From NCBI GenBank assembly GCA_034770075.1, contig CM068384.1, positions 93,398,720 to 93,462,719 of the forward strand: 64,000 nt of DNA, read 5' to 3'. Below, one piece after another: positions 22,486 to 33,521 of this stretch; positions within the stretch are counted from its first letter, which is position 1, and each line of letters begins with the position of its first letter. The notes under the pieces are model-generated. The model was not told where the DNA came from. It worked only from the letters and a program-made list of their open reading frames with translations, and did no database searches. The translations under genes were made by a program, and so were the position numbers. This DNA comes from Aralia elata. Lineage: Eukaryota > Streptophyta > Magnoliopsida > Apiales > Araliaceae.

Positions 22486-23535
22486 GGGCCGGGTATCGTC
22501 GCCGGTCACCCATCGCGTAACCCCCGGTTATCGTCGCCGGTCGGTCCTCTGTCGGAGCCGGTTATCGTCGCCGGACATCCATCTCGTGATCGCCGGTTAT
22601 CGTCGCCGGTCGATCGTCATGTCGGGGCCGGGTATCGTCGCCGGTCACCCATCTCGCAACCTCCGGTTATCGTCGCCGGTTGGTTATCTGTCGGAGCCGG
22701 TTATCGTCGCCGGACATCCATCTCGTGATCGCCGGTTATCGTCGCCGGTCAATCGTCTCATCGGGGCCGGGTATCGTCGCCGGTCACCCATCTCGTAACC
22801 CCCGGTTATCGTCGCCGGTTGGTTATCTGTTGGAGCCGGTTATCGTCGTCGGACATCCATCTCGTGATCGCCGGTTATCGTCGCCGGTCGATCGTCATGT
22901 CGGGGCCGGGTATCGTCGCCGGTCGCCCATCGCATAACCTCCGGTTATCGTCGCCGGTCGGTTATCTTGTCGGAGCCGGTTATCGTCGCCGGTCATCCAT
23001 CTCGTGATCGCCGGTTATCGTCGCCGGTCGATCGTCATGTCGGGGCCGGGTATCGTCGCCGGTCGCCCATCGCGTAACCCCCGGTTATCGTCGCCGGTTG
23101 GTTATATGTCGGAGCCGGTTATCGTCGCCGGACATCCATCTCGTGATCGCCGGTTATCGTCGCCGGTCGATCATCATGTCGGGGGGCCGGGTATCGTCGC
23201 CGGTCGCCCATCGCGTAACCTCCGGTTATCGTCGCCGGTCGGTTATCTTGTCGGAGCCGGTTATCGTCGCCGGTCATCCATCTCGTGATCGCCGGTTATC
23301 GTCGCCGGTCGATCGTCATGTCGGGGCCGGGTATCGTCGCCGGTCGCCCATCGCGTAACCTCCGGTTATCGTCGCCGGTCGGTTATCTTGTCGGAGCCGG
23401 TTATCGTCGCCGGTCATCCATCTCGTGATCGCCGGTTATCGTCGCCGGTCATCCATCTCGTGATCGCCGGTTATCGTCGCCGGTCGATCGTCATGTCGGG
23501 GCCGGGTATCGTCGCCGGTCACCCATCTCGTAAAC
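22486..23535. repeat. Tandem array with 139-141 bp higher-order unit (Tat 3' region)
   Basis: About 1.05 kb built from 35-bp subunits around CCGGTTATCGTCGCCGG. Four subunit variants make one higher-order unit, marked by GGGTATCG at 22491, 22630, 22769, 22908, 23048, 23189, 23329 and 23504 (steps 139, 139, 139, 140, 141, 140, 175). The last step holds one extra 35-bp subunit. GC content is high and CpG-rich, unlike its flanks. Repetitive arginine- and glycine-rich ORFs across it are artefacts of the repeat. Confidence 0.95.
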
Positions 23536-23580
23536 ACGTCAAATGGCTGCAAGGGAGCAAGGTGGGACCCACCAGGGCCA

Positions 23581-23644
23581 GCCGCAGATGGATCTGCGGC
23601 CAGCCGCAGATGGATCTGCGGCCAGCCGCAGATACATCTGCGGC
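23581..23644. repeat. Three 20-bp palindromes at 22-bp spacing
   Basis: GCCGCAGATGGATCTGCGGC at 23581 and 23603 and GCCGCAGATACATCTGCGGC at 23625 follow each other every 22 bp, next to the tandem array. They are the same family as the palindromes inside the Tat LTRs. Confidence 0.92.
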
Positions 23645-23806
23645 CATGATCGGGCCTTAAATCCAACGCGGCTCCTCCAGATCTGTCACTTTCAACTTGT
23701 AATCCAAAGAGATTCTCTCGATTTTTCTTGTTCGCAAGGGCTTTTTGTCGATTTTTTCAACTTTCCTGCAAAAACTGTTCCGGTAGGATTGATCTACACG
23801 CTACAG

Positions 23807-24128
23807 GTAACACTTTGACCGGTCACTTTTCAATTTCGTCAATGTTTTGCTATACATTTGACTATTTGCATGTTTAGAGATAAAATGTATGCTTTACAAT
23901 GCTATGTAATGTACCATCATATATACATGCTATGTATCAACTATGTGAGTCCTATTTTATGTTAATGAGGCGGTCCCACATACTGTTATTCCTTTTCTGC
24001 AATAAACTCATGCATTACATGCTGTAATTACATATATGAATGCAATTTAGATCTGTTTGAGGCTTTGATTGATGGAAAACACGTTTGGCTTATGCCTGGG
24101 ATGTCCAATTTACAAACGGAACTCTGCC

Positions 24129-24163
<35 letters not shown>

Positions 24164-24274
24164 ATAACCATGCATCATGTTGCATTAATCATATGATGAG
24201 GCTAGAAATTTAGAAATGTTCATTACATAATTTTAAAAGGAAACTTACCTTCTTTCTCGCCCGTTCTATTCCAG
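23807..24274 (+). other. Candidate 5'-UTR intron of antisense gene 1, with poly-T run
   Basis: CTACAG|GTAACA at 23806/23807 looks like a splice donor, and TTCTATTCCAG ending at 24274 looks like an acceptor two bases before the ATG at 24277. The interval is T-rich, includes 30 consecutive T (24131-24160) and has no frame. If real, transcription of the antisense genes starts upstream, near the palindromes or tandem array. Confidence 0.4.
24131..24160. repeat. Poly-T run (30 bases)
   Basis: Thirty uninterrupted T inside the Tat element, 117 bp upstream of the antisense gene start. A homopolymer of this length is also a place where assembly length is unreliable. Confidence 0.95.
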
Positions 24275-24276
24275 CT

Positions 24277-26260
24277 ATGGATCGTGATGCGCCCAGTAGC
24301 TCCTCCGCCTCTCGGACTTCGGGTGTTCGCCGTCGTAGGGCTGCACCCACTCCTGTTCCTCCTCGGACCCGTCAGGCTCGTCGTTTGACGGAGGCTGTTA
24401 TTCGTCCTGGTCCTCCGGACGTTGAGGAGGCTGTTCCTCCGGAGGTCGCGGCAGAGGGGCCATCCTCCAGCACTCCGGCTCCATCTACTCATCAGGCTCC
24501 TTCTGGCGCCTCTGTGCAGATACCCGATCTTTTGGGTCGGGATCTCAGTCGTCACCCCTCGGCATCTCTCGTGGCTAACGAGGTATATTTCAGCTCTATT
24601 CTGATTTCATTCTCAATTTCTCCATTCTCCTTTTTACCCGGATTGACCCCTTGGTGATTGCCCCAGGTACCCGAGTTTACCCAGCCGAGGGGTAACTGGT
24701 TCAACATCTATTCCCTTTACGCGGCCCTGCACAGTGATTATCGGGCGATGGTGGACTCTTGGGGCTTCCGACATTTCTTCACTATCATCCCCCGCCAGTG
24801 CCCCTGGGGTTACATGAGGGCTTTATCCGAGCGATGGTTCCACCAGACGCAGTCTCTTCATCTCCTCGACTGCTTGCGAGGTCGTGTTGACCCCATGGGA
24901 CTGGAGGTTACATTACTGGCATTGAGTTTACCGGGTCCCGCGTCCCCTTGGATCTTGATATCACTCCTGTGGAGGTTCGAGCTTTGCTGGGCTTCGCTGC
25001 TGAGGACCGGGTCTTTAAGGCCCGCAGTATCCGATCTGGTGCCTTGGCAGTCGATGCAGTCGGGGGTCTCTACGCGCTGCCGATTCCAGCAGATCAGGGC
25101 ACCAGGGACATTCTACTCCGACGCTTGTTCCTGACGATCATGAGGGGTTGTTTCCTAGGGAACAACTCCTCCCACCATTCATTTCAGCGTCGTGGGAGCG
25201 GTTTAGAGACGTGGATCGCATCAGTGACTATGATTGGGGGTCATTCACCTTTGCCTATTTCCTCCACGGTATGCGCCTACGCTCGGAGGGACAGACTGAT
25301 GCCTGGCTCGGTTTCTACCACTTTCTGTTGGTGAGTCCCCTCCTCCTCTCTCTTACTGTATTTCTTTTCCTTTCATCTTTTTTCTGTATTTGATAGTGAC
25401 TCATGCCCTGTCTTGTTTCTATTCACAGTTCTGGGCTTACGAGCGGACTGCCATGTCTGAGGCCTATCACTACTCTGGGCCCGGACACTTATCCTCGGGG
25501 TCGGCGATGGCATCACAGTACTCTGGAGGAGGTCCCCGTGTCGGGCAGCTTTGCACATTGTCGTATTCAGCTGGAGTTGATCACGGCTGCCGACGTTGTC
25601 TGGATTCCCTACCTCTCCGAGCATCTGACTATGGGGTTTGCTGACGGGCATCCTTCCGGCCCGGAGTTCGAGCTTTCCACCCGTCGCCTCACTTTGCAGA
25701 GTGTTGGAGGCTGGGTGATGTATCTGGGAGAGCGCGCATTCAGATGCGTCACTGGAGAGATCCGCATCCCGCACTCCCTTTCTTTCACTACTTTCTAGCC
25801 GCTGGATTCTCAGCCCTCGGAGATCATGCTCGCCGGGGAGGATGGTCGGATGCTTTCCACGGGTCCCACTACGAGTGATGCATTCCGTACATGGTGGGTG
25901 CCCCGTACCATCGGTCCTCAGACTCGGGCCACTTTCTTTCTTGGAGATATGGTTTCCAGGCTCGGTGACGATGACCGATTGGGCTGCCTGTGTTCGGGAC
26001 CCCTACCCATGCTGAGCAGATCGCCTCATTGACCCGTCCAGGTAGATCAGTTGTCGCTGTTTATTCGGGGGTTGGGCCGGGCCCCGGAGGAGGCTTACAC
26101 CTACGATCCTGACGGTGCAGGTTATGATGCAGGCCCGAGTTCATCTGATGCCACAGCGCATCCCTACATCCCTGATATGAACTTTGGTCCTCCGAGCTCG
26201 ACGACTCCAGGGGATCAGTTCGAGGATCCTGCTTTCATAGATGATACTGATTTTATTTAG
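24277..26260 (+). pseudogene. Tat antisense gene 1: plant mobile domain (PMD) protein, three exons
   Basis: It reads opposite to gag-pol. Exon 1 (24277-24582) codes a basic/Pro-rich N-terminus starting MDRDAPSSSSASRTSG. Intron 24583-24666 (GT...CCCCAG, 84 bp). Exon 2 (24667-25330) holds PMD-type signatures: RALSERWFHQTQSLHL, VPLDLDITPVEVRALLGF, RISDYDWGSFTFAYFLHGM and GFYHFLL. Intron 25331-25428 (GTGAGT...TTCACAG, 98 bp). Exon 3 starts FWAYERTA, then YPRGRRWHH, ADVVWIPYLSEHL and WVMYLGERAFR. Both introns are phase 0 and join conserved motif halves. Frameshifts near 24.92, 25.145 and 25.485 kb and a stop at 25798 break it; the acidic tail ends DDTDFI at 26260. PMD (aminotransferase-like, MAIN/MAIL family) proteins occur in plant genes and transposable elements. 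The role here is unknown. Confidence 0.75.
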
Positions 26261-26475
26261 GCCAGGATAGGATAGGGCCTTTTGTATCGGCACCTGCTTA
26301 GATTTCTTTTTCATTTATGCACTATGTACTGAACTCATTTATTTATTTATGCACAGTTTTCTTTTTCATTTTATGGGATTCACCTGTTTCATTATTAACT
26401 GTATGATGCATGCTTTTTATTTATGGGGTAGAGAATGACCCCTGTACAGTCTTTTTTGATACTATTTTTTCACAG

Positions 26476-28044
26476 ATGTCGTCCTCAGATGCCGTGGTTC
26501 GTTTTGGATTCCACTCCTCCCACAGGGTTGGTTGGCAGCCTCTTCCGCTGGTTGGACAGTCTATCGCCAGCAGATAAGGTTATCGTAGATGGTCTTTTGG
26601 GACATTCTTGGTCCTTATTAACCTTCCGGGTGCCAGCGGGCTTCGTGGATGGTCTTCTGAGCTATTGGGCCCCTGCCCGCCAGGTGTTTTAGGTTTGGGA
26701 CAGTAGAGCTGACCCCCACCCTTGAGGAGTATGCTCGCTTCACCGGCTTGCCCTTGGATGGTCCCTGTGATAGGGTTACTGTTGGTTCCATGCGCCGTCA
26801 ATTCTTGACTTTCACCGGTTTGCGGAGGGCTGTCTTATTACCGGTAACCACATCAGACCATATGGTTCCTCTTCAATTCTTGATTGACCGATTCGGCTCA
26901 CCTGACAGTTTCCGTCTTTTCCTCGGTGATTTTTCCGTGTCCGAGGAGCGCTGGGACGCCTTGAGAGTGGACGTTCTGATGGCCTGTGTCATCTCAGTTT
27001 TGTACTTGCCTGCAGGGTCCGATCATTTGGACATGCGGATTGTTGCGGCCGTTAGGGCCCTTCAGGAGGATCACACCATTCTCCCCATGATATTGGCGGA
27101 TACCTATATGTCGGCCACATACTGCCAGTCCTTCCGAGGGAGATTCTTCAGAGGGAGTTCGACCTTATTGTACATGTGGTTCATGAGTCATCTTAGTCCC
27201 ATCGGCCATTTCCGTCGCCAAGGGTTTTGCTTCAGCCATGACATTACCACGCAGTTTTCGCTTCGTCCTGCGCGTTGTACTGATGTGGCCTCCTGGACAT
27301 TATTTTTGTCTATCATTGAGGACCCCTTTCATCTATTGGTTTACTCGGGCTATTGCTCCTTCATGAGCTTCTTGACTCATGTGCCTGGCATGGATTTCAT
27401 TCCCATTGCTGGGTTAAGGGGCGTGACGACCTATCATCCCCTGGCGGTTATGGGGCAGTTTGATCAGACACAGGATTTACACCCCTTCGCGGGTGCAACC
27501 GCATACCGATTCCTTATATCGTCCTGTACAGAGAGGGATCTATTGCAGGTATACGAGCTTTGGGATTGCAGGATCCTTGCCGAATATAGTGCGAGCTGTC
27601 ACATCCAGACATTTGCCTACGTACAGTGGTTGCGTGGAGACCTGGATTCGGCTAGTTTGAGTCGGACTGGGGCCTTTGATGACTCTGGAGTGATTTTCAC
27701 AGAAGATACCACAGACCATTCCATCTCAGCCGATTCTGCCCCGAGTCGGGTCGCTGAGGATTCCCGACTCCGCCTGGCCCTGATTACTACTGAAGCCGAG
27801 AGGGATGCCGCCCTTTGCCGAGAGAGATGAGGCCATTCGGGCTAGAGATGCTGCCATTGCTGATAGAGAGGCCATTGTATTTCAGACCAGGGCAGTGGTA
27901 GATGCTCATTTTGGGACTGTCAGCCGAGCTACTGCTTTACTGGATCGTATTGATATGATGGGGCAGCAGATTGCAGGAGATGCTGATGCTTCAGATCTAT
28001 CCACCACCCTGTCCATCCTGCTTCGGCTAGTTTCAGATTTGTAG
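26476..28044 (+). pseudogene. Tat antisense gene 2: DUF7745-like protein with coiled-coil tail
   Basis: The ATG at 26476 follows TTTTTTCACAG, which could be a splice acceptor. The conserved body reads LLGHSWSLLTFRVPAGFVDG, LLSYWAPARQVF, FGTVELTPTLEEYARFTGLP, VLMACVISVLYLPAG, LPMILADTYMSATYCQSF and STLLYMWFMSHL. This pattern matches what I know as the plant DUF7745 family, usually seen in transposon-linked predictions. The C-terminal end is a repetitive coiled coil (AERDAALCRER, RARDAAIADREA). Frameshifts near 26.5, 26.69 (an extra T) and 27.82 kb break the frame. It lies head-to-tail behind gene 1 (215 bp gap) and tail-to-tail with pol. Function is unknown. Confidence 0.68.
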
Positions 28045-28551
28045 ATTATTTTATTTCCTGCATAGACTATGTTGGTTTCATCAGTTATTGAAAGAGAAAT
28101 CTTGTAATAAAACGACTCATATATATAGACATGCATTTAAATTTAGTCATTTTCCCCTTTTGTCGTATCATTGCCCTCCATTAGATCATCATTTTATCCA
28201 ACTGACCATGATTTTGACATTTCGCCTGCTTTCTTTCCTCAAGACTTGATGGAGATTTGACAGATATTGCCGCACACCTTTTGATTTCGTCGGATTGAAT
28301 CTCAGATTTTGGATAACTGTTTGGGTTGGATCAGGGTATGTATTCTGGGATGAAACTGGTTAGGCAGTTGGTTTCCGGAAGGTTTTGAGGGTGTAGGAAG
28401 GTTTTATCTGGCTATCGAAAATTGGTTTTGGTCAGGGAAAGGATTATTTTTAAAGGATCGGACCGCGCCATGATGGCTGCCTACGTACCCCCACAAGTTG
28501 GAAGATCAGGTCCTACGTAGTTCGCTGTCAGGGGAAAAAGGAACTGATGAT
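28045..28551. other. Convergent intergenic region in Tat element
   Basis: These 507 bp lie between the end of antisense gene 2 (plus) and the end of pol (minus). It contains AATAAAACG-like words just after the gene 2 stop, a plausible poly(A) signal region, and no frame of its own. Confidence 0.7.
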
Positions 28552-29184
28552 TTAAGCGTAGAACCGCTTCACCGAGTCAGAATTTAGGGGTTGTGGAAAT
28601 ACCTCACCATACATTTCTTGCAATATGAGGGCCCCTCCGGATAGTACTTTCTTGATCACAAATGGCCCTTCCCAGTTCGGGGCAAACTTCCCCTTGGCCT
28701 CGTCTTGACAAGGCATGATTCTTTTCAACACCAAATCGTTTTCCTTGAACTTCCGAAGTCTTATCTTTTTATCGTACGATCGAGAGATCCTCTGTTGATA
28801 TAGCTGACCATACGCCAAATGGCAGCCACCCTCCTTTCATCAATCAGGGCCAATTGGTCATATCGACTTTGCATCCAATCCCTCTTCGCTTATCTGAGCG
28901 TCGATCACTATTCTGAGGGACGCCATCTCAACCTCGACTGGTAGAACAGCCTCCATTCCATACACCAAAGCGTAAGGGGTTGCCCCTGTAGAAGTACGCG
29001 TTGATGTTCGGTATGCCAGCAAGGTGAGGGGTAACAGATCTGGCCATCCCCGATGATTAGCAGACATTTTTGCCATGATCTTCTTGATGTTCTTATTGGC
29101 CGCCTCCACTGCCCCATTCATTTTGGGACGGTAAATGACGGAATTGAGATGCTTAATCTTGAACTGGTCACACAGTCCTTTCAT
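28552..29184 (-). pseudogene. Tat integrase C-terminal part
   Basis: A shifted continuation of the upstream pol frame. It carries FKIKHLNSVIYRPKMNGAVE with the catalytic Glu, then LLAYRTSTRTSTGATPYALV and YGMEAVLPVEVEM. After a break near 28850 it reads RISRSYDKKIRLRKFKENDL, FAPNWEGPFVIKKV and DSVKRFYA before the TAA at 28552. There is no chromodomain, as expected for Tat. Confidence 0.9.
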
Positions 29185-31396
29185 GAGGGCGTTGTTTTAA
29201 ATTCTTGGCATTGTCGGAGACTACAACCTCAGGTTGCCCATATCGGCAAATGACATTATTCCTGATGAAGCTGACGATGACCTCCTGAGTGACCTTGGGG
29301 AAAGAGGCTGCTTCTACCCATTTGGTGAAATAATCGATCATGACGAAGATGAATCGGTGCCCGTTGCTTGCTTTGGGCTCTATTGGTCCGATTACATCCA
29401 TTCCCCACATTGAAAATGGCCAGGGGGAGGTCATACAGTGCAGTTCATTTGGAGGGGTATGGATCACATTACCGTGCGCCTGGCATTGATAACACCGTTT
29501 GACATGATCATCGCAATCGGCCTTCAGCGTTAACCAATAATACCCTGTCCTCAAGATCTTTTTGGCCAACATCGGTCCACTCATATGTGGCCCACACACC
29601 CCGCCATGGATTTCATTCATAATCCTTTGGGATTGCGTTTCGTCTACGCATTGCAACAGTCCCAATCCGGCATCCCTTTTGTAAAGAAAATCGCCACTCA
29701 GGTAAAACTTCATCGCCATCTTTTGAATTCTCATCCTTTCAGTCCGATTTGCCTGATCGGGAAGGGATCTGTCTCTCAGATATTCCCTTATGTCGTGATA
29801 CCAGGGCTGCCTCGTCAACACCACCTCATTTGATAACACTGCCACATTTTCCTCATATGCCGGGGCATTCTGTACGGTGATCTCAATCTGTGGACTGTCC
29901 CTACTCTTGATCACGTGGACTAAGGAAGCCAAAGTTGCCAATGCATCGGCAAAATCATTCCGTCCCCGAGGAATATGGCGGAAGGCGATATCCTCGAACT
30001 CTTGCATAAGCTGGGTGACACACCGATGGTATGGAAGTAACCGAAGCTCCCTAGTGTTGTATACCCCGATTGCTTGTCTGATTACCAATTCTGAATCCCC
30101 GAACACTGCTAGTCTCCTCACTCCCATGTCGCGGGCCAATCGGAGTGTAAGTCCCAAGATACACCCTTCGTATTCAGCGGTGTTGTTCGAATTGCTGAAA
30201 CGAAGCTTGGTGGCCACGGGATATTGTTCTCCGGTGATAGAGACTAGGACCGCTCCGGCTCCTGCCCCCTCGGCATTCATGGCACCATCAAAATACAGCT
30301 TCCAGAATTGTCCCTCGTCATCACATTTTTCGCGCGATACCCAGAATATATCCTCGCCCGGGAGAGGGGTTTCTAACGGCTCCATCCCTCCCGTTGGGGC
30401 CTCTGCCAACTGATCTGCATTTCCCTGCCCTTTCATGGCCTTCTGGGTTACGTACACCATGTCAAACTGTTGTAAAATTAACTGCCATCTGGATAATCGA
30501 CAATTCAGCATGGGTCTTTCAAAAATATATTTCAAGGGATCCATTCTTGATATCAGGTACGTTGTATGCCCATGGAGGTAGTGTTGTAATCTCCCCGCGG
30601 CCCAGGCCAGAGCACAACAAGTCTTCTCGATGGGAGTGTAATTCTGCTCACATTGGCTAAATCTTTTGCTGAGGTAATAGATGGCCTGCTCTTTACCCGC
30701 CTCATTTTTCTGTCCCAACATACATCCCATCGCGATGGCATTGACCGATATGTACATAAACAAAGGGATCCCATCCTTCGGGGGTACCAGCACTGGTGCC
30801 TCCGTCAGTTGTTTCTTAATGATCTGAAAAGCCCTCTGACACTGCTCATTCCATTCTTGGGAAGCACCCTTTCTTAACAATTTAAAAATCGGCTCACATG
30901 TAGTCGTCAAGTGAGATATAAAACGGCTGATGAAGTTTATTCTCCCCAGGAATCCCCTTATCTCCTTCTCTGTGCGAGGTGCTGGCATATCCACAATGGC
31001 CTTAATCTTTGCTGGGTCCAACTCAATGCCCCGATCACTAACCAGGAAACCCAAGAGCTTGCCCGATTGTACTCCGAAAGCACACTTGGCTGGATTGAGT
31101 TTCAAATTATACTTCCTGAGCCGATCGAATAGCTTTTTGAGATGAGTTATATGATCGGACTCTACCTTCGATTTCACAATAATGTCGTCCACGTAGACCT
31201 CTATCTCCTTATGCATCATATCGTGGAACAAGGCCATCATGGCTCTCTGATAAGTAGCCCCTGCATTTGTGAGACCGAAAGCCAGTCGTCTATAGCAGAA
31301 AGTGCCCCAGGGGGTGATGAATGCGGTTTTTTCCCGATCTTCCTCCGCCACCATTATCTGATGATATCCTGCGAAGCAATCCACAAAAGAGTACAT
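29168..31396 (-). pseudogene. Tat RT, RNase H, archaeal-type RNase H and integrase core
   Basis: A 742-residue frame. Residues 1-200: RT palm and connection, with YVDD at 68-71 and LGFLVSDRGIELDP. About 210-330: RT-linked RNase H (IAMGCMLGQ, IYYLSKRFSQCEQNYTPIEK). About 345-470: a second RNase H with YFDGAMN, NNTAEYEG, VFGDSELVIRQ and GRNDFADALATLAS, supplying the D-E-D-D set; this duplicate is an established Tat feature. About 530-735: integrase zinc region (HGGVCGPHMSG, RCYQCQAHG) and core Asp residues in WGMDVIGPIEP and VVVSDNAKN. The frame is lost near 29190, just after the second Asp. Confidence 0.95.
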
Positions 31397-32190
31397 TTCG
31401 TATCGGGCTGTGTGTTATCCACCAGGATGTGTATGAAAGGCACCGGGAAGTTGTCCTTGAGACTGGCCTTGTTTAGATCTCTGTAGTCCACGCATACCCT
31501 CATCTTTCCTCCAGGTTTAGCCACTGGGACCACATTGGATAGCCATTCCGGGTAAGTGGACACCATAATGATTCCCGCCCTGAACTGCTTGATGATCTCT
31601 TCCTTCACTTTTAAGCTCCACTCAGGTTTCAACTTCCTTAGTTTCTGCTTGACAGGCCTGAAACCCTCCTTGATGGGTAACCGGTGCACCACAATGTCGG
31701 TGGACAATCCGATCATATCCTCGTGCGACCAGGCAAAGACATCCTCATATTGGCTTAGTAACTCAATTATTTCTGCTTTTTGGCTGGGGTTAAGGTCTGT
31801 CCCTATCTTGAGTTCTTTTGGATTGTCAGGGGTTCCAATATCAACGGTGATGGTTTGGTCCAAGTTGGGTTTGGGTTTATCCTCGACCCATCCTTTGATC
31901 TCGTCAGGTGCGTCGTCGTAATCTGTCTCGTCTTGTTCAATGCCCATTAAATCGAAATCCAGCTCAATGTCAAAATCATAATCATCATTCAAATTTGAAA
32001 GACCATCTGTTAGGCAAGGGTTACTCAAATGGGTACACCTGACATGAAACAAAATACTTGTCATATATAAATCATTTTTTCACGACGATCGCAATTTCAA
32101 ATAACACGAAGAAACAACACAATTATGCAGAAATAAAACAACAACAAAATAAAACTTCTTCATTCCCCCTCATCTGGGGTCAACCACCCT
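31354..32190 (-). pseudogene. Tat protease-RT linker and RT N-terminal part
   Basis: An acidic linker (DDYDFDIELDFDLMG, DETDYDDAPDEIKGW) is followed by RT entry motifs: LLSQYEDVFAWSHEDMIGLS, VVHRLPIKEGFRPVKQKLRK, VVPVAKPGGKMRVCVDYRDL and NKASLKDNFPVPFIH. A frameshift near 31390 moves RT into the next frame. Between 32065 and 32190 the sequence is AT-rich without motifs. Confidence 0.92.
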
Positions 32191-32201
32191 GCCGTCGAGC
32201 T

Positions 32202-33276
32202 TTACCCCTGTTTGGATATCACTGGTTTCTGGGTCCAATTATCGATGGTCAGGTCAGATGAAATGCGCTGGATAAAGGACGGCCTCACATCGGACACCTC
32301 CCCGATGATTACGGATACGTCGCCTGAGTTCTCCTCCATACCCTCTCCAGGAATAATCAGTCCTGCCCAATCGATGACAGGCACAACTTGTTGGGCTCCC
32401 GGTGGTATGATAATATTCGTCCCCTCCTTACTGCTCGTTGATTGTCCGGGGATATAGCATTTGGTTTCAAACTCTTTTGCGACCTCCATCAGGAAACTTT
32501 CCCTCCGGGCCGACTCATTACGTGTGGGGGTTAACTCTTCATTCCCTGCCCCAATCACAGGTCCGCTGATCCCCTGCTCATTGTCGACTTTGGTCATTGG
32601 GCTGCCAACTAGTCGAATCGGAGTCGCACCCTGACGGTGTCCCCGCACTGCGCCCACATGGTATCCCAATCCTGCTTTGCCTATCTGCTCTGGTAGGTGG
32701 ATGGGCTCGGTGATTCCCTGACTGCTTTTCCCTAGTCCCTGTCCAGGTTGGAAGTTCATTTTAATCATTTCCCTTGCCACAAAGGTGAGTTCCGGAGAGA
32801 CCCTTGGTTTCACAGCTGGAGCTCCCAGGCATCTATAATGGGGAGTGCTAATCTCTAGTGCTTGAAAGCTGGCAGGCGCCGCTGACTCATCCACATTGAT
32901 TACTGGTAGGCCACTCCTGGGAGGAGAAGGGTCATCACATTCGGCCGAGATTGTTACCAGATTCCCATCGATGATCAACTTGATTTGTTGGTGGAGCGTG
33001 GAAGGAACTGCCCCGGCCATGTGTATCCACGGCCTCCCTAACAGCAGGTTGTAGCTTGCCGTAATATCTAGGACTTGGAAGGATATATTAAAAGTACAGG
33101 GCCCTATCTCCACTGGCAATTCTATCTCTCCGATGGTATCCCATCCGGGATCCGTCAAAAGCCCGAACCACCACAATGACTGGCTCGGAGGCGCTTTGGG
33201 ACTGATGTTCATTTTCTTCAGCGTGCTGAGAGGACATATAATTCAATGCCGATCCCCCGTCGATCAGCACACCCAT
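32202..33276 (-). pseudogene. Tat aspartic protease with G-patch-like segment
   Basis: The protease active site is VLIDGGSALNYMS (Asp-Gly-Gly) at about 33270, in one frame. After a shift near 33215 the body continues: FNISFQVLDITASYNLLLGR then PWIHMAGAVPSTLHQQIKL. About residues 150-190 of the 336-residue frame resemble a G-patch (NFQPGQGLGKSSQGI ... KAGLGYHV). A Pro/Gly-rich tail ends at 32202. G-patches behind the protease are known in some retroviruses; whether this one binds RNA is inference. Confidence 0.82.
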
Positions 33277-33499
33277 TCATGACATATCCTGAGGAGATTA
33301 CCGCGATGTGTAGCGGTTTTCGGTGCCCCCTTCCCTCTTTGGGAATGTCCTCATCCGTAAAGGATATTGCATCGGTTTCCAATAAGTGGCCTATCAGCTG
33401 GCCGAAACCCTCCTCACTAATTTCTTTGGACACAAATGCCTCCTCCAGAACCTTCATCAGGGTTTTGCAATGCTCACTGGATGACAACACCAAGTCCAT
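33218..33499 (-). pseudogene. Tat gag-protease linker
   Basis: This frame reads EHCKTLMKVLEEAFVSKEIS, EGFGQLIGHLLETDAISFTD and RKPLHIAVISSGYVMNG, which normally leads straight into the protease active site LIDGGS. Frameshifts on both sides (near 33510 and 33270) separate it from gag and protease. Confidence 0.8.
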
Positions 33500-33521
33500 G
33501 ACTGATGTTAGGGTTGATTCC

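Noticed and set aside
22486..23535. CRISPR-like array
   Set aside because: There are no unique spacers, all subunits are variants of one sequence in a four-part order, and the context is a plant retrotransposon.
22432..23660. Several overlapping Arg/Gly-rich ORFs (60-98 codons)
   Set aside because: They are translations of the 35-bp tandem repeat; the peptide repeats follow DNA periodicity and appear in more than one frame.
24948..25334. Separate host gene made of the plus-strand ORFs at 24277-28044
   Set aside because: The ORFs lie wholly inside an LTR-bounded Tat element with matching TSD, in the place where Tat elements carry extra ORFs.
26580..26801. Minus-strand ORFs over the antisense genes
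   Set aside because: They are shadows of the plus-strand genes; the plus-strand frames carry the recognisable motifs.
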